Translations under genes and position numbers: made by a program | The notes under the pieces: generated by a model | Told to the model about the DNA's origin: nothing | What the model saw: only the letters and a program-made list of their open reading frames with translations | Databases searched by the model: none | Shown here: positions 8,044 through 15,830 of the stretch, in pieces | Layout of the letters: the number at the start of each line of letters is the position of its first letter | Numbering within the stretch: position 1 is the first letter of the stretch | Origin: Variovorax paradoxus | GTDB taxonomy: Bacteria > Pseudomonadota > Gammaproteobacteria > Burkholderiales > Burkholderiaceae_C | Direction of reading: 5' to 3' | DNA: 64,000 nt | Assembly (NCBI RefSeq): GCF_022009635.1 | Contig: NZ_CP091716.1 | Location: 3,983,001-4,047,000, forward strand

Positions 8044-9207
8044 TCAATGAACGAAGCCGCCTTTCACGAAGCGCACGGGTTCGGCGTCCATGCGCGCGAT
8101 GAGCGCGCCGAGGCCGTCGGGTGGCAGCGGAATGGGGCCCGGCGTGGCGCGCGGCGCCTGTTCGGTGCGGCACAGCAAATCGTCGTCGCTCCATGCGCCT
8201 TTGCCGGGTTCGCCACGCGCGCGCAGCCAGCCGTCGCGGTCGACGATCAATTGCGTGCCCGCCAGTTGCGGCGTGGCGGCGATGAGCGAGAACGCGGCCC
8301 AGGCGCTCGCCGATTCGGCGACGCAATCGCCCGCGTGCGAGGCCGCGGTGGCACTGTCTTCCGCGAGAAACACGGTGACCAGGCGCGGATCTTCGAGCAG
8401 GGGCTGCCCGCCGGCCGCGACGATCCGCAGCCGCTGGCCGCGCCAGTCGCTCAACATGCGCGGCGGCTTGTCGGCGCATTGCACGGCCACGTCGGGCGGC
8501 GCGATGGGTTGGGTCCACAGGCCGGCCGCGCGCAGGCTCTGGCCGGCGCCCTGGGCTTTCATGAAGTCGATGAGCGCCCATGCATCGTCGTCGCTGATCC
8601 TGCGGCCGAAGGCGGGCATGGTCGGCGAACCGCGCTGGTCGCGCATGCCGTTCAGCACATGCCACAGCAGGTCGCCATCGGCGCGGCGCCACAGCAGCGG
8701 TCCGGCAAGATTGGGTGGCCACACTGGCTGCACGGCCGCCAGCGGGCCCTGGCCCAGGCCGTCGGCGCCGTGGCAGGCCACGCATTGCGCCGCGTAGAGC
8801 ACGCGCCCGCGTTCGATGCTGTCGGCGGTGAAGCCGGTGGGCGAGCGCTGGAAGCTGGTCGGATAGGCGGGTACCAGCACCACGTTGGCGTCGGGCCACG
8901 GGGCCAGCACGACCAGCAGCGTGGCCAGCGCCAGCAGCCAGATGCGCCGGCGCCGCCACAGCAGCGCGAGCACCAGCACCAGCAACGCCGCCGCGAGCAC
9001 GACCACGGTGAGCCCGAGCCTGCGCGCCTGCCCGAGGTCGATCAGCAGGTTCTCGCCCGACAGACGTTGCGCCCACGGCCATGCGCGCTGGCCGTGTGCC
9101 TGCGCCACGAGGCCGAGTGCATCCAGCAGGCGCAGCAGCTGCAGCTGCGTGTTCTGCAGCAGGCCGATCAGCTGGTTGAGCCAGCCGGCCTCGGGGGAGG
9201 CGTTCAT
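8044..9207 (-). CDS. membrane-anchored cytochrome c
   Basis: 387 residues. Two hydrophobic segments (about residues 66-86 and 90-106) precede a class I cytochrome c domain with the haem motif CVACHG and a later Met-containing segment (SPTMPAFGRRISDDD) that can give the axial Met. The C-terminal ~170 residues have Cys pairs but no second CxxCH. The start lies 1 nt after the ATPase stop, so it is the fourth gene of the ABC operon. A cytochrome in an ABC uptake operon suggests that the imported compound, or a periplasmic form of it, is oxidised with electrons passing to this protein. The partner dehydrogenase is not in the window. Confidence 0.8.
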   Translation of the reverse strand: MNASPEAGWLNQLIGLLQNTQLQLLRLLDALGLVAQAHGQRAWPWAQRLSGENLLIDLGQARRLGLTVVVLAAALLVLVLALLWRRRRIWLLALATLLVVLAPWPDANVVLVPAYPTSFQRSPTGFTADSIERGRVLYAAQCVACHGADGLGQGPLAAVQPVWPPNLAGPLLWRRADGDLLWHVLNGMRDQRGSPTMPAFGRRISDDDAWALIDFMKAQGAGQSLRAAGLWTQPIAPPDVAVQCADKPPRMLSDWRGQRLRIVAAGGQPLLEDPRLVTVFLAEDSATAASHAGDCVAESASAWAAFSLIAATPQLAGTQLIVDRDGWLRARGEPGKGAWSDDDLLCRTEQAPRATPGPIPLPPDGLGALIARMDAEPVRFVKGGFVH

Positions 9208-9208
9208 G

Positions 9209-10012
9209 TCACCACGTGGCGTCGAGACCCAGGTGCTTGAGCGCCTCGTGCCGCAGCTCGGCCAGGCGCGGATCGCCGCGATGGCGCGGGTAGGGCAGGT
9301 CGACCACCAGTTCCGCCGCGATGCGCGCGGGCCGGTCGCTCAGCACGATCACGCGGTTGGCCAGGAACAGCGCCTCTTCCACGTCGTGCGTGACCAGCAG
9401 CGCGGAGAAACCGGCGCGCTGCCACAGGTTGACCAGCTCGCTCTGCATCGCGATGCGCGTGAGCGAATCGAGCTTGCCCAGCGGCTCGTCGAGCACCAGC
9501 AATTGCGGGTCGTTGACCAGCGCGCGCGCCAGCGCCACGCGCTGCGCCATGCCACCCGAAAGCTGATGCGGAAATGCCTTGGCGAAGTCGGTCAGCCCCA
9601 CGAGCCTGAGCGCCTCGTCGACGCGGCCGCGCTGCGCCTTCAACACGCCGCGCGCCTGCAGGCCGAGCGCCACGTTGTCCCACACGCTGCGCCAGGGGTA
9701 GAGCGTGGGGTCCTGGAACACGACGATGCGCGACGGGTCGGGCCGCGTGATCGGCTCGCCGTCCTGCGTGATGCTGCCGGTGGTGGCGGGCTCCAGCCCG
9801 GCCACGAGCCGCAGCAGCGTCGACTTGCCGCAACCGCTGGGCCCCAGCAGCGCGACGAATTCGCCGGGCCGCACCTGCAGGTCGATGCCGTCGAGCACCT
9901 GCAGCACGCCGCCGGACACCTCGAACCAGTGGCTCACGCCTTGAATGCCGATGTGCGCGCCACCCGTGCCCGTGGCCTGAGCAGCGGAGGAGGAGGCCAG
10001 CGTGCTCACCAT
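9209..10012 (-). CDS. ABC transporter ATP-binding protein (SsuB/TauB/NrtD-like)
   Basis: 267 residues. Walker A is GPSGCGKST, the signature is LSGGMAQRVALARAL, Walker B is LLVLDEPLGKLD, and the switch His follows in LLVTHDVEEAL. This subfamily energises uptake of sulfonates, taurine, nitrate or related organic anions. The ATG at 10012 (protein begins MVSTLASSS) overlaps the permease stop by 7 nt. The gene sits between permease and cytochrome c in one operon. The specificity comes from the binding protein and is not known. Confidence 0.93.
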   Translation of the reverse strand: MVSTLASSSAAQATGTGGAHIGIQGVSHWFEVSGGVLQVLDGIDLQVRPGEFVALLGPSGCGKSTLLRLVAGLEPATTGSITQDGEPITRPDPSRIVVFQDPTLYPWRSVWDNVALGLQARGVLKAQRGRVDEALRLVGLTDFAKAFPHQLSGGMAQRVALARALVNDPQLLVLDEPLGKLDSLTRIAMQSELVNLWQRAGFSALLVTHDVEEALFLANRVIVLSDRPARIAAELVVDLPYPRHRGDPRLAELRHEALKHLGLDATW

Positions 10013-11073
10013 TTGACGGTGCCTTTCTGCCACGACAGCACGCGGTCGCGCACCTTGAAGAGCAGCGTGATGAGGCCCGAGCACAGTACCGCCATGACGA
10101 ACAATGCCGCGTACATGTTCGCGTAGGCCGCCCAGCCCTGTGCCCACTGCAAGTACCAGCCGAGGCCTGCTTTCACGCCCATCATCTCGGCGGTGATCAG
10201 CACCGAGAACGATGCGCCCAACCCCATGAAGAGCCCGACGAACACCTGCGGCAACGCGGCGGGAATCGCCACCCTCAGCACCAGGAAGCGCTCCGACGCG
10301 CCCAGCGTGCGCGCCACGTCGTAGTAGCTCTTGCCGACCGAGGCCACGCCCGACCAGGTGAGCACCGCCACGGGAAAGAAGGTCGCCAGGCCCACCAGGA
10401 ACACGGCCGCCGAATAGCTCGAAGGCGCGAAGAAGAAGGCCAGCGGCAGCAGCGCCGAGGCCGGCACCGGCCCCAGGAAGCGCAGCAGCGGATGCACCCA
10501 GTACCCCGCGATGCGCGACCAGCCCACCGCCACGCCGGTGCCGAAGCCGACCAGCGCGCCCAGCACGAAGCCGTTGGCCAGCAGGCGCAGCGAATACGCG
10601 GTCGACAGGCCCAGCCGCTGCCAGTCTTCATGCACCACGTCGATCAGGCTCTGCGGTGGCGCGAAAAAGGGCGAGGGCAGCAGGCCGAGCTTGGCGGTGA
10701 AGGTCTCCCACAGCGCGAGCACCACGGCGAGCGCGACCAGCCATTGCCCGGCGGGCCGCAGCGCCTGCGCCAGGCGGCCCGCGCGCGCGCCGAGCACCGA
10801 GACCGCGAGCAGCAGCGCCGCCACGACGAGCGCAGCAACGCCGAATTCGCGGGTGAAGGCCCAGTCGCTGAAGCCCACTTCCTTGTTGGGCCACAGCAGC
10901 GTGAGCAGGCCCAGCGCGACCCATGCGGCGGCCGCCAGCAGGCCGGTGGCCCAGAGGCCGCCGGGCCCCGCGGCGGCCCGAGGCGGCGCTGCCTCGGCAG
11001 CGGCTGCGGCTACGACAGGAGAAGGCGCCCGCGGCAGGCGCGGCGCCTCGATGAATCGTTCGGCGGTGGTCAT
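10006..11073 (-). CDS. ABC transporter permease (SsuC/TauC-like)
   Basis: 355 residues. The N-terminal ~55 residues are Ala/Pro-rich and cytoplasmic, then come membrane helices including an extra N-terminal group before the usual six. The coupling loop (VARTLGASERFLVLRVAIPAALPQVF) carries the EAA-type motif that docks on the ATPase. The ATG overlaps the stop of the binding-protein gene (ATGA). It is longer than typical SsuC (about 260) because of the added N-terminal helices. Confidence 0.92.
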   Translation of the reverse strand: MTTAERFIEAPRLPRAPSPVVAAAAAEAAPPRAAAGPGGLWATGLLAAAAWVALGLLTLLWPNKEVGFSDWAFTREFGVAALVVAALLLAVSVLGARAGRLAQALRPAGQWLVALAVVLALWETFTAKLGLLPSPFFAPPQSLIDVVHEDWQRLGLSTAYSLRLLANGFVLGALVGFGTGVAVGWSRIAGYWVHPLLRFLGPVPASALLPLAFFFAPSSYSAAVFLVGLATFFPVAVLTWSGVASVGKSYYDVARTLGASERFLVLRVAIPAALPQVFVGLFMGLGASFSVLITAEMMGVKAGLGWYLQWAQGWAAYANMYAALFVMAVLCSGLITLLFKVRDRVLSWQKGTVKW

Positions 11074-12086
11074 GCCAGCACGTCCAGCGACACGTGGTTG
11101 GCGAAGCGCGCCACGTCGGTGCTCTTTTTCAGGATGCCCGCATTGCGGAAGTCGGTGGCGAAGGCTTCGACCTCGTTGCGCAGCGCCTTGCCGGCCGGAT
11201 GGTGCTTGTAGGTCAGCTCGCCCAGCAGCCGCTGCAGGTCTTCGAGCGCGACCTTGGGCGCGTACTTCGAATAGATGCGCGCCGACTCGTTGGGGTTCTC
11301 CGACACGTAGTCGGAAGCCTGCGCCAGCGCGCGCACCACGGCGGCGGCGCGCGGCTTGTCGTTGCGCGCCAACTCGCCGCGCGCGCCGACGATGCAGCAC
11401 AGGCGCTCGGCGTATTCGCCCTTGGCGCTGTTGGCGATCTCGGTGAACACGCCGGGGTTGCGCTTCTCGATGAGGAACACGTTCGGGTCGCCGTCGGCAA
11501 TCGCCTGGATCTCGCCCTTCTTCACGGCCACGTCGAGCAGGTCGGCCGGGTACACGCGCCAATCGACGTCCTTGTCGACGTCGATGCCTTTCTTGGCGAG
11601 GTGGATGGCGTAGAACTGCCTGGCCGGGCTGTTCTGGTCCGACACGCCGATGGTCTTGCCCTTGAGGCTGGCGAGCTCGGCGGTCACGCCCGCGGCCTTG
11701 GCGCCCACCAGGCGCAGGCAGCCGCCGTGCACGCTGCCGACCACCTTCACGTCGAAGCCCGCTTCCAGCGGCTTCACCCAGCGGTGGATCAGGCCCACGC
11801 CCAGGTCGGCCTTGCCGGTGGCCAGCGCTTCCAGCATCTGGTCGGACGAGCCGGCCCAGTTCAGCAGTTCGACGTCGAGCCCGTTCTTCTCGAAGAAGCC
11901 GCGCTCCAGCGCCACCGGCACCGGGGCCAGGCAGAAGCCGGCCTGGCTCCAGGCGAAAGTGAGCTTGCGCGGCTGCGAGCGCGCCACCGAGGCGAGCAGG
12001 GCGCCGGAGCCGACGATGGCGGCCGCGGCGCCGGCCTGCAGCACGCTGCGGCGCGAGGACGGCAATTGATCGAGAGGAACAGTCAT
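11070..12086 (-). CDS. ABC transporter substrate-binding protein (nitrate/sulfonate/taurine type)
   Basis: 338 residues. The N-terminus SSRRSVLQAGAAAAIVGSGA resembles a Tat signal with twin Arg. The mature part is a type II periplasmic binding protein of the NMT1/SsuA-like kind (FFEKNGLDVELLNWAGSSDQMLEALATGKADLGVG). It begins the minus-strand operon binding protein-permease-ATPase-cytochrome c. Two hairpins separate it from the LysR gene upstream. The ligand cannot be read from sequence; sulfonate-like anions are the family default. Confidence 0.9.
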   Translation of the reverse strand: MTVPLDQLPSSRRSVLQAGAAAAIVGSGALLASVARSQPRKLTFAWSQAGFCLAPVPVALERGFFEKNGLDVELLNWAGSSDQMLEALATGKADLGVGLIHRWVKPLEAGFDVKVVGSVHGGCLRLVGAKAAGVTAELASLKGKTIGVSDQNSPARQFYAIHLAKKGIDVDKDVDWRVYPADLLDVAVKKGEIQAIADGDPNVFLIEKRNPGVFTEIANSAKGEYAERLCCIVGARGELARNDKPRAAAVVRALAQASDYVSENPNESARIYSKYAPKVALEDLQRLLGELTYKHHPAGKALRNEVEAFATDFRNAGILKKSTDVARFANHVSLDVLA

Positions 12087-12121
12087 CGGAGCTTCTCCAC
12101 CAGAAATTGGAAGCGCCGAGT

Positions 12122-12186
12122 GTTGGCGCGCGGTGCGCGCGCGGCCAACGAATGAATGCGGCTATGGATATGCGCCCAAGCGCATA
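12122..12186 (-). terminator. two hairpins between the LysR gene and the ABC operon
   Basis: One hairpin has perfect 7-bp arms TATGCGC/GCGCATA (12169-12175 and 12180-12186) with a 4-nt loop, only 6 nt beyond the LysR stop. The second has GTTGG/CCAAC arms (12122-12126, 12145-12149) around GC-rich repeats. Neither has a T-tract, so classic intrinsic termination is unsure; they could also shape the leader of the ABC operon. Confidence 0.35.
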
Positions 12187-12192
12187 CCCGCC

Positions 12193-13122
12193 TCAGCGCG
12201 CGCCGCTGCCGAAGCTCTCCACCAGGAAATCGACGATGGCCGCCACCCGAGCCGTACGCCCTTTCCGGGTGGGTACCAGCAGCGTGACCGGCGCGCTGTC
12301 GAAGCGCCAGCCGGGCAGCACGCGCACCAGCGTGCCGCGCGCCACGGCATCGGCCGCGTCCCATTCGGAGCGCAGCACCAGGCCCATGCCCTGTTCGGCC
12401 CACTGACGGGCCACGCCGCCGTCGTTGGTCACATAGGCCGGCGACACGCGCAGGGTCTCGCGGGCGGCGGCGCGCTTTCCCTCGGCGGCATTGGCGGCAT
12501 CCGCGGCCGGGCGCACGTGCCACAGCGTGACGTCTTCGTCGTTCTCGCGGATGCAGATGCAGGCATGCGTCAACACGTCGCGGGGCGTGCGCGGCTCGCC
12601 GTGCCGGCGCAGGTAGGCGGGGCTGGCGCACAGCCAGCGCTCGTTGGCGCTCAGCGTGCGCGCCACCCACGACGAATCGCGCACCGCGCCGATGTGGATC
12701 ACGGCGTCGGCGTCGTGCCGGTCGGGCCATGGGGTCTCGCGCAGGTCGAGTTGCACGCGCAGGCCCGGATGCAGCCTGGCGAAGCGCGCCAGCATCGGCG
12801 CCACGTACTGGCGGCCGTAGCCGAAGGGCGCGGCGATGCGCAGCGTGCCCGTGAGCCGCTTGTCGTCGCGCTGCATGGATTCGCGCAGGCCCTCGATCTG
12901 CCCGAGCAGCGCGGCGGCCTCGCGCGCGAAGCGCTCGCCCTCGGACGTGAGGCTGAGGCGGCGCGCCGTGCGGCTGGCCAGCGAAAGGCCGAGCGTGGCC
13001 TCGAGCTTGCGCAGCCGCATCGACAGCGCCGGCGGCGTGACGTCGAGTGCCCGCGCCGCCGCGCTCAGCGAAGGCTCGCGCAGCAGTGCGGCGGCGAGCT
13101 GCATGTCCTCGATCTGGATCAT
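12193..13122 (-). CDS. LysR-family transcriptional regulator
   Basis: 309 residues starting at the ATG of MIQIEDMQLAAALL. The helix-turn-helix (LSAAARALDVTPPALSMRLRKLEATLG) is followed by a LysR substrate domain. It is divergent from the HAD/D-threonine-aldolase pair across 72 AT-rich nt with a TGTGCTT/AAGCACA inverted repeat, which makes that pair the likely target. The ABC operon lies downstream on the same strand beyond two hairpins. Confidence 0.9.
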   Translation of the reverse strand: MIQIEDMQLAAALLREPSLSAAARALDVTPPALSMRLRKLEATLGLSLASRTARRLSLTSEGERFAREAAALLGQIEGLRESMQRDDKRLTGTLRIAAPFGYGRQYVAPMLARFARLHPGLRVQLDLRETPWPDRHDADAVIHIGAVRDSSWVARTLSANERWLCASPAYLRRHGEPRTPRDVLTHACICIRENDEDVTLWHVRPAADAANAAEGKRAAARETLRVSPAYVTNDGGVARQWAEQGMGLVLRSEWDAADAVARGTLVRVLPGWRFDSAPVTLLVPTRKGRTARVAAIVDFLVESFGSGAR

Positions 13123-13127
13123 TAAAT

Positions 13128-13163
13128 TGTGCTTAACGATTGATGAGCTTGCATTGAAGCACA
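13128..13163. promoter_or_regulatory. inverted repeat TGTGCTT/AAGCACA in the LysR-HAD divergent region
   Basis: Perfect 7-bp arms at 13128-13134 and 13157-13163 are separated by 22 nt of AT-rich DNA. The site lies in the 72-nt gap between the divergent LysR and HAD genes, where a LysR operator is expected. Confidence 0.35.
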
Positions 13164-13194
13164 GCCGCAGCCTTCGAACGTACAGTCCGTGGCC

Positions 13195-13854
13195 ATGCAA
13201 ACACCCATCGCCCCGCCGCGCTATCCCCGTGCCGTGCTGTTCGACCTGCTCACCGCGCTGCTCGATTCCTGGACCGTCTGGAACGCCGCCGCCGGCTCTG
13301 AAGAAAAGGGCCGCGCATGGCGCGCCGAGTACCTGCGCCTGACCTACGGCTGCGGCGCCTATGTGCCCTACGAGCAACTGGTGAAAGACGCCGCGCGCAA
13401 CACCGGCATGGCCGTCACCGCCCCCGACGCGCTCGAAGCCCAATGGGACACGCTGCCCGCCTGGGACGGCGCGCGCGAACTGCTGCAGGCGCTCAAGCCG
13501 CATTGCAAGCTGGGCGTGGCCACCAATTGCTCGCGCCGGCTGGGCCATCGCGCGGCGGCGCTGCTGGGCATCGAGTGGGACGCCGTCGTCACCTCGGAAG
13601 AGGCCGGCTTCTACAAACCCGATCCGCGCCCGTACCGCATGGCGCTCGAACGCATGGGCGTGACGCCGCAGGAGTCGGCCTTCGTCGCCGGCTCGGGCTA
13701 CGACATGTTCGGCACTTCGGTGGTCGGCCTGCGCACCTACTGGCACAACCGCGTCGGGCTGGCGCTGCCGCCGGGCGCACCGGCACCCGAACTGCAGGGC
13801 CCGACGCTCGCGCCGGCGCTGCCGTGGCTGCAATCCTTCACCAACAAGGCATGA
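13195..13854 (+). CDS. HAD-family hydrolase (haloacid-dehalogenase-like)
   Basis: 219 residues from the ATG at 13195 (a GTG two codons earlier is possible). Motif I reads VLFDLLTALLD, with the nucleophile Asp but Leu where many HADs have the second Asp, as in dehalogenase-type members. Motif II is GVATNCSRRLG and motif IV lies near FYKPDPRPYRMALE. Its stop overlaps the start of the DSD1-like gene (ATGA), so the two act together under the divergent LysR. A phosphatase or dehalogenase role in metabolism of a hydroxy amino acid is possible but unproven. Confidence 0.82.
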   Translation: MQTPIAPPRYPRAVLFDLLTALLDSWTVWNAAAGSEEKGRAWRAEYLRLTYGCGAYVPYEQLVKDAARNTGMAVTAPDALEAQWDTLPAWDGARELLQALKPHCKLGVATNCSRRLGHRAAALLGIEWDAVVTSEEAGFYKPDPRPYRMALERMGVTPQESAFVAGSGYDMFGTSVVGLRTYWHNRVGLALPPGAPAPELQGPTLAPALPWLQSFTNKA

Positions 13855-14990
13855 GCATGGACACGCTCCACACCATCGATACCCCCGCGGCCCTCGTCGA
13901 CGAGGCGCGCATGCAACGCAACATCGCGCGCATGCAACAGCGCATGGATGCGCTCGGCGTGCGCTTCCGGCCGCATGTGAAGACCACCAAGTGCATCGAG
14001 GTCGCGAAAGCGCAGCAGGCGGCAGGCGCGCGCGGCATCACCGTGTCGACGCTCAAGGAGGCCCAGCAGTTCTTCGCCGCCGGCTTCACCGACATCCTCT
14101 ATGCCGTGGGCATGGCGCCGCACCGGCTGGCGCATGCGCTGGAGCTGCGCCGGCGCGGCTGCGCGCTGGGCATCATCACGGACGGCATCGAATCGGCGCG
14201 GGCCATCGCGGAGTTCGGCCGCGCGAACGGCGAGGCTTTCGACGTGCTGATCGAAGTCGATACCGACGGCCACCGCTCGGGCATCCGCCCCGATGAAGAC
14301 CGGCTGCTGGAAGTGGCACGCGTGCTGCACGAAGGCGGCATGCGCCTGGGCGGCGTGATGACGCATGCCGGCTCCAGCTACGACTTCGACACGCCCGAAG
14401 CCCTGCGCGCCGTGGCCGAGCAGGAGCGCGCCGGCTGCGTTCATGCCGCGCAGCGGTTGCGCGATGCGGGCCTGCCATGCCCCGTGGTCAGCGTGGGCTC
14501 CACCCCCACCGCGCTGATGGCCGAGTCGCTCGACGGCGTGACCGAAGTGCGCGCGGGGGTGTACGTGTTCTTCGACCTGGTGATGCGCAACGTCGGCGTG
14601 TGCAGCGAGCAGGACATTGCCTTGAGCGTGCTCGCCACCGTGATCGGCCACCAGCCGGAGAAGGGCTGGGCCATCCTCGACGCGGGCTGGATGGCCATGA
14701 GCCGCGACCGGGGCACGCAGAAGCAGAAGCACGACTTCGGCTTCGGCCAGGCCTGCGACGTGAACGGCCGGGTGCTGGAGGGCTATGTGCTCAGCGGCGC
14801 GAACCAGGAGCACGGCATTCTGTCGCGCGAAGGCGAGGCCGACACCGGCATTGCCGCGCGCTTTCCCATCGGCACGCGGCTGCGCATCCTGCCGAACCAT
14901 GCCTGCGCGACCGGGGCGCAGTTTCCCGAGTACCACGCGCTGTCGGAAGACGGAACCCTGCAGACCTGGGGGCGTTTCCACGGCTGGTGA
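13851..14990 (+). CDS. DSD1/D-threonine-aldolase-family PLP enzyme
   Basis: 379 residues. The N-terminal alanine-racemase-like barrel begins IDTPAALVDEARMQRNI and has the PLP lysine motif RFRPHVKTTK. The C-terminal DSD1 domain has LPNHACATGAQF, whose His and Cys bind the metal in D-serine dehydratases and D-threonine aldolases. Such enzymes cleave or dehydrate D-3-hydroxy amino acids. The ATG at 13851 overlaps the HAD stop, favoured over the ATG at 13857. The exact substrate (D-threonine, D-serine, 3-hydroxyaspartate) cannot be chosen. Confidence 0.85.
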   Translation: MSMDTLHTIDTPAALVDEARMQRNIARMQQRMDALGVRFRPHVKTTKCIEVAKAQQAAGARGITVSTLKEAQQFFAAGFTDILYAVGMAPHRLAHALELRRRGCALGIITDGIESARAIAEFGRANGEAFDVLIEVDTDGHRSGIRPDEDRLLEVARVLHEGGMRLGGVMTHAGSSYDFDTPEALRAVAEQERAGCVHAAQRLRDAGLPCPVVSVGSTPTALMAESLDGVTEVRAGVYVFFDLVMRNVGVCSEQDIALSVLATVIGHQPEKGWAILDAGWMAMSRDRGTQKQKHDFGFGQACDVNGRVLEGYVLSGANQEHGILSREGEADTGIAARFPIGTRLRILPNHACATGAQFPEYHALSEDGTLQTWGRFHGW

Positions 14991-15014
14991 GGCGGGTCAC
15001 TAACATCCGGGCCG

Positions 15015-15824
15015 ATGACCGACACCTTGCCGCCCGCCGAAATCGCGCCTCAACTTTCTCTTGCACGCGCCGTGCTCGAACGCCACTTGGCCGGCACGCT
15101 GCAAGCGCTTCACCTGTTCGGATCGGCCGTCGATGGCGGCTTGAAACCCGGCAGCGACATCGACCTGCTGGTGACTGTCACCACGCCGCCGGCAGAGCCC
15201 GTGCGGCGCGCGCTGATGACGGAGCTGCTGTCGGTTTCCGCGATGCCGGTGGCGGGCGAATCGCTGCGACCGCTCGAGGTGACCGTGCTGGCGCGGGAGC
15301 ACGTGGTGCCCTGGCGCCATCCGGCAAGGCGCGAGCTGCAGTTCGGCGAGTGGCTGCGCGAAGACCTGCTGGCCGGGCGCTTCGAGCCGCCCATGGTCGA
15401 CCATGACCTGGCGATCCTGCTGACGAAGGCAAGGCGGTACAGCATCGGCTTGCTGGGACCGGACGCATCGACGCTGTTCGACCCGGTGCCGGCGCACGAC
15501 TTCGCGAAGGCGCTTGCCGACACGGTTGCGCAGTGGAGCGAGCCTTCGGACTGGCTGGGTGACGAACGGAACATCGTGCTGGCACTCGCGCGCGTCTGGT
15601 TCAGCGTGGAGACCGGCGGCATCGCCTCCAAGGATGTGGCCGCCGCATGGGCCATCGAGCAACTGCCGCCCGAGCACAGGCCCGTGCTGGCGACGGCGCG
15701 GGCGGCTTACCTCGGTGTTGCGCAGGACGATCTGGCCGCACGCGCGGATGAGGTGACGGCCTTCGTGCGACACACCCGGGCAACGATAGAGCACATGCAG
15801 CGCATGTTGCCCGGCGGCCGGTAG
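15015..15824 (+). CDS. aadA: AadA-like aminoglycoside (3'')(9) adenylyltransferase
   Basis: 269 residues, close to the ~260 of ANT(3'')-I enzymes. The nucleotidyltransferase motif LFGSAVDGGLKPGSDIDLL holds the GS and DxD metal-binding residues, and the helical C-terminal half (RNIVLALARVWFSVETGGI, KDVAAAWAIEQLPPEH) matches the AadA substrate domain. These enzymes adenylate streptomycin and spectinomycin. Base use is like the surrounding chromosome and there is no integron attC or integrase, so this looks like a resident gene. It converges on manC with only 6 nt between stops. The substrate range is inferred. Confidence 0.85.
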   Translation: MTDTLPPAEIAPQLSLARAVLERHLAGTLQALHLFGSAVDGGLKPGSDIDLLVTVTTPPAEPVRRALMTELLSVSAMPVAGESLRPLEVTVLAREHVVPWRHPARRELQFGEWLREDLLAGRFEPPMVDHDLAILLTKARRYSIGLLGPDASTLFDPVPAHDFAKALADTVAQWSEPSDWLGDERNIVLALARVWFSVETGGIASKDVAAAWAIEQLPPEHRPVLATARAAYLGVAQDDLAARADEVTAFVRHTRATIEHMQRMLPGGR

Positions 15825-15830
15825 CCTGGG

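Noticed and set aside
15015..15824. Integron gene cassette carrying aadA.
   Set aside because: No attC-like repeat, integrase or shift in base use around the gene.
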